A stretch of 15,023 nt of DNA, taken from positions 19,197-34,219 of the forward strand of contig DJIP01000321.1 in the NCBI GenBank assembly GCA_002433675.1, in the 5' to 3' direction. This DNA is from Halomonas halophila (lineage in GTDB: Bacteria > Pseudomonadota > Gammaproteobacteria > Pseudomonadales > Halomonadaceae). The stretch's first letter is position 1. Every line of letters starts with the position of its first letter. The notes under the pieces were generated by a model. It searched no databases. It worked only from the letters and a program-made list of their open reading frames with translations, and was not told the DNA's origin. The position numbers and the translations under genes were made by a program. This document shows positions 14,708 to 15,023 of the stretch, in pieces.

Positions 14708-15023
14708 ATGGTTCAGGTATTGCCGGACAGCTGGGAGCCTTGGCTCGGGGCCGAGTTTCAGGCGCCCTACATGCAGCAGCTCAAGGCGTTTCTGGCGGCG
14801 GAGAAGGCCGCCAGAAAGACCATCTATCCGCACTCGTCGGACTGGTTTCGGGCCTTCGAACTGACGCCGCTGAACGAGGTACGAGTGGTGATTCTGGGAC
14901 AGGATCCCTACCACGGTCCTGGTCAGGCCCATGGGCTGTGCTTTTCTGTGCGCGAAGGGGTCAAGCCGCCGCCGTCACTGGTCAACATCTACAAGGAGTT
15001 GGCCCAGGACCTGGGGGTGACGC
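14708..15023 (+). CDS. ung: Uracil-DNA glycosylase, family 1, 5' part
   Basis: 105 residues are visible before the window ends; full-length relatives have about 220-230. It removes uracil from DNA to start base excision repair. The water-activating motif GQDPYHG (64-70, catalytic Asp66) is followed by [11 protein letters not shown] and the proline-rich [13 protein letters not shown], all diagnostic of the Ung family. The ATG at 14708 gives a typical N-terminus, but a GTG at 14699, in frame and overlapping the gpt stop, is an equally possible start that adds three residues. The gene follows apt and gpt directly and probably shares their transcript. Confidence 0.94.
   Translation, partial: MVQVLPDSWEPWLGAEFQAPYMQQLKAFLAAEKAARKTIYPHSSDWFRAFELTPLNEVRVVILGQDPYHGPGQAHGLCFSVREGVKPPPSLVNIYKELAQDLGVT

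Overview
The window is GC-rich, densely coded bacterial chromosome with no phage, insertion-sequence or CRISPR signature. The protein families and their order (glpR-glpK-glpD, metNIQ with a free methionine sulfoxide reductase, an AzgA-type purine permease followed by apt and gpt) fit a gammaproteobacterium, probably a Halomonas-like member of the Halomonadaceae. That placement is inferred from overall protein character, not from a marker gene.

Layout. 3-458: 3' end of a class II fumarase (+), closed by an intrinsic terminator. 648-6181: a minus-strand block read glpR, glpK, glpD, then a membrane-anchored endonuclease/exonuclease/phosphatase protein. The glpR-glpK gap holds three evenly spaced GlpR-like operators. 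6463-6905: a small plus-strand tRNA operon with three identical tRNA-Val(GAC) genes, its own promoter and a terminator. 6990-10343: a minus-strand methionine block, metN-metI-metQ followed by the free methionine-(R)-sulfoxide reductase gene. 10456-11147: divergent riboflavin synthase (+). 11336-11957: a secreted cytochrome P460-type haem protein with a 20-bp perfect hairpin after it. 12212-15023: a purine salvage run (base permease, apt, gpt) leading into a uracil-DNA glycosylase gene cut by the window end.

Most notable item. The metNIQ leader (minus strand, about 10308 to 10171) reads as a complete RNA control element. A near-consensus promoter (TTGACA, 17 bp, TATCCT) is followed within about 10 nt of the predicted start by a SAM-II riboswitch aptamer: a GGCGCC stem, a GATTTG...CCCGG...TTGC loop and a distal GCTAAAAGGG. 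It is interrupted by an extra 6-bp hairpin. An intrinsic terminator follows. A five-base complementarity between the aptamer's 3' end and the terminator's 5' arm suggests a transcriptional OFF switch. SAM-II is known mainly from Alphaproteobacteria upstream of methionine biosynthesis genes, so its use here on a methionine importer, with an enlarged architecture, deserves follow-up.

How the genes work together. GlpK and GlpD turn glycerol into dihydroxyacetone phosphate under GlpR control; no glpF facilitator lies in the window. MetNIQ imports methionine (and, in known homologues, its oxidised or D forms), and the adjacent reductase can recycle free methionine-R-sulfoxide. The permease imports purine bases, which Apt and Gpt convert to nucleotides.
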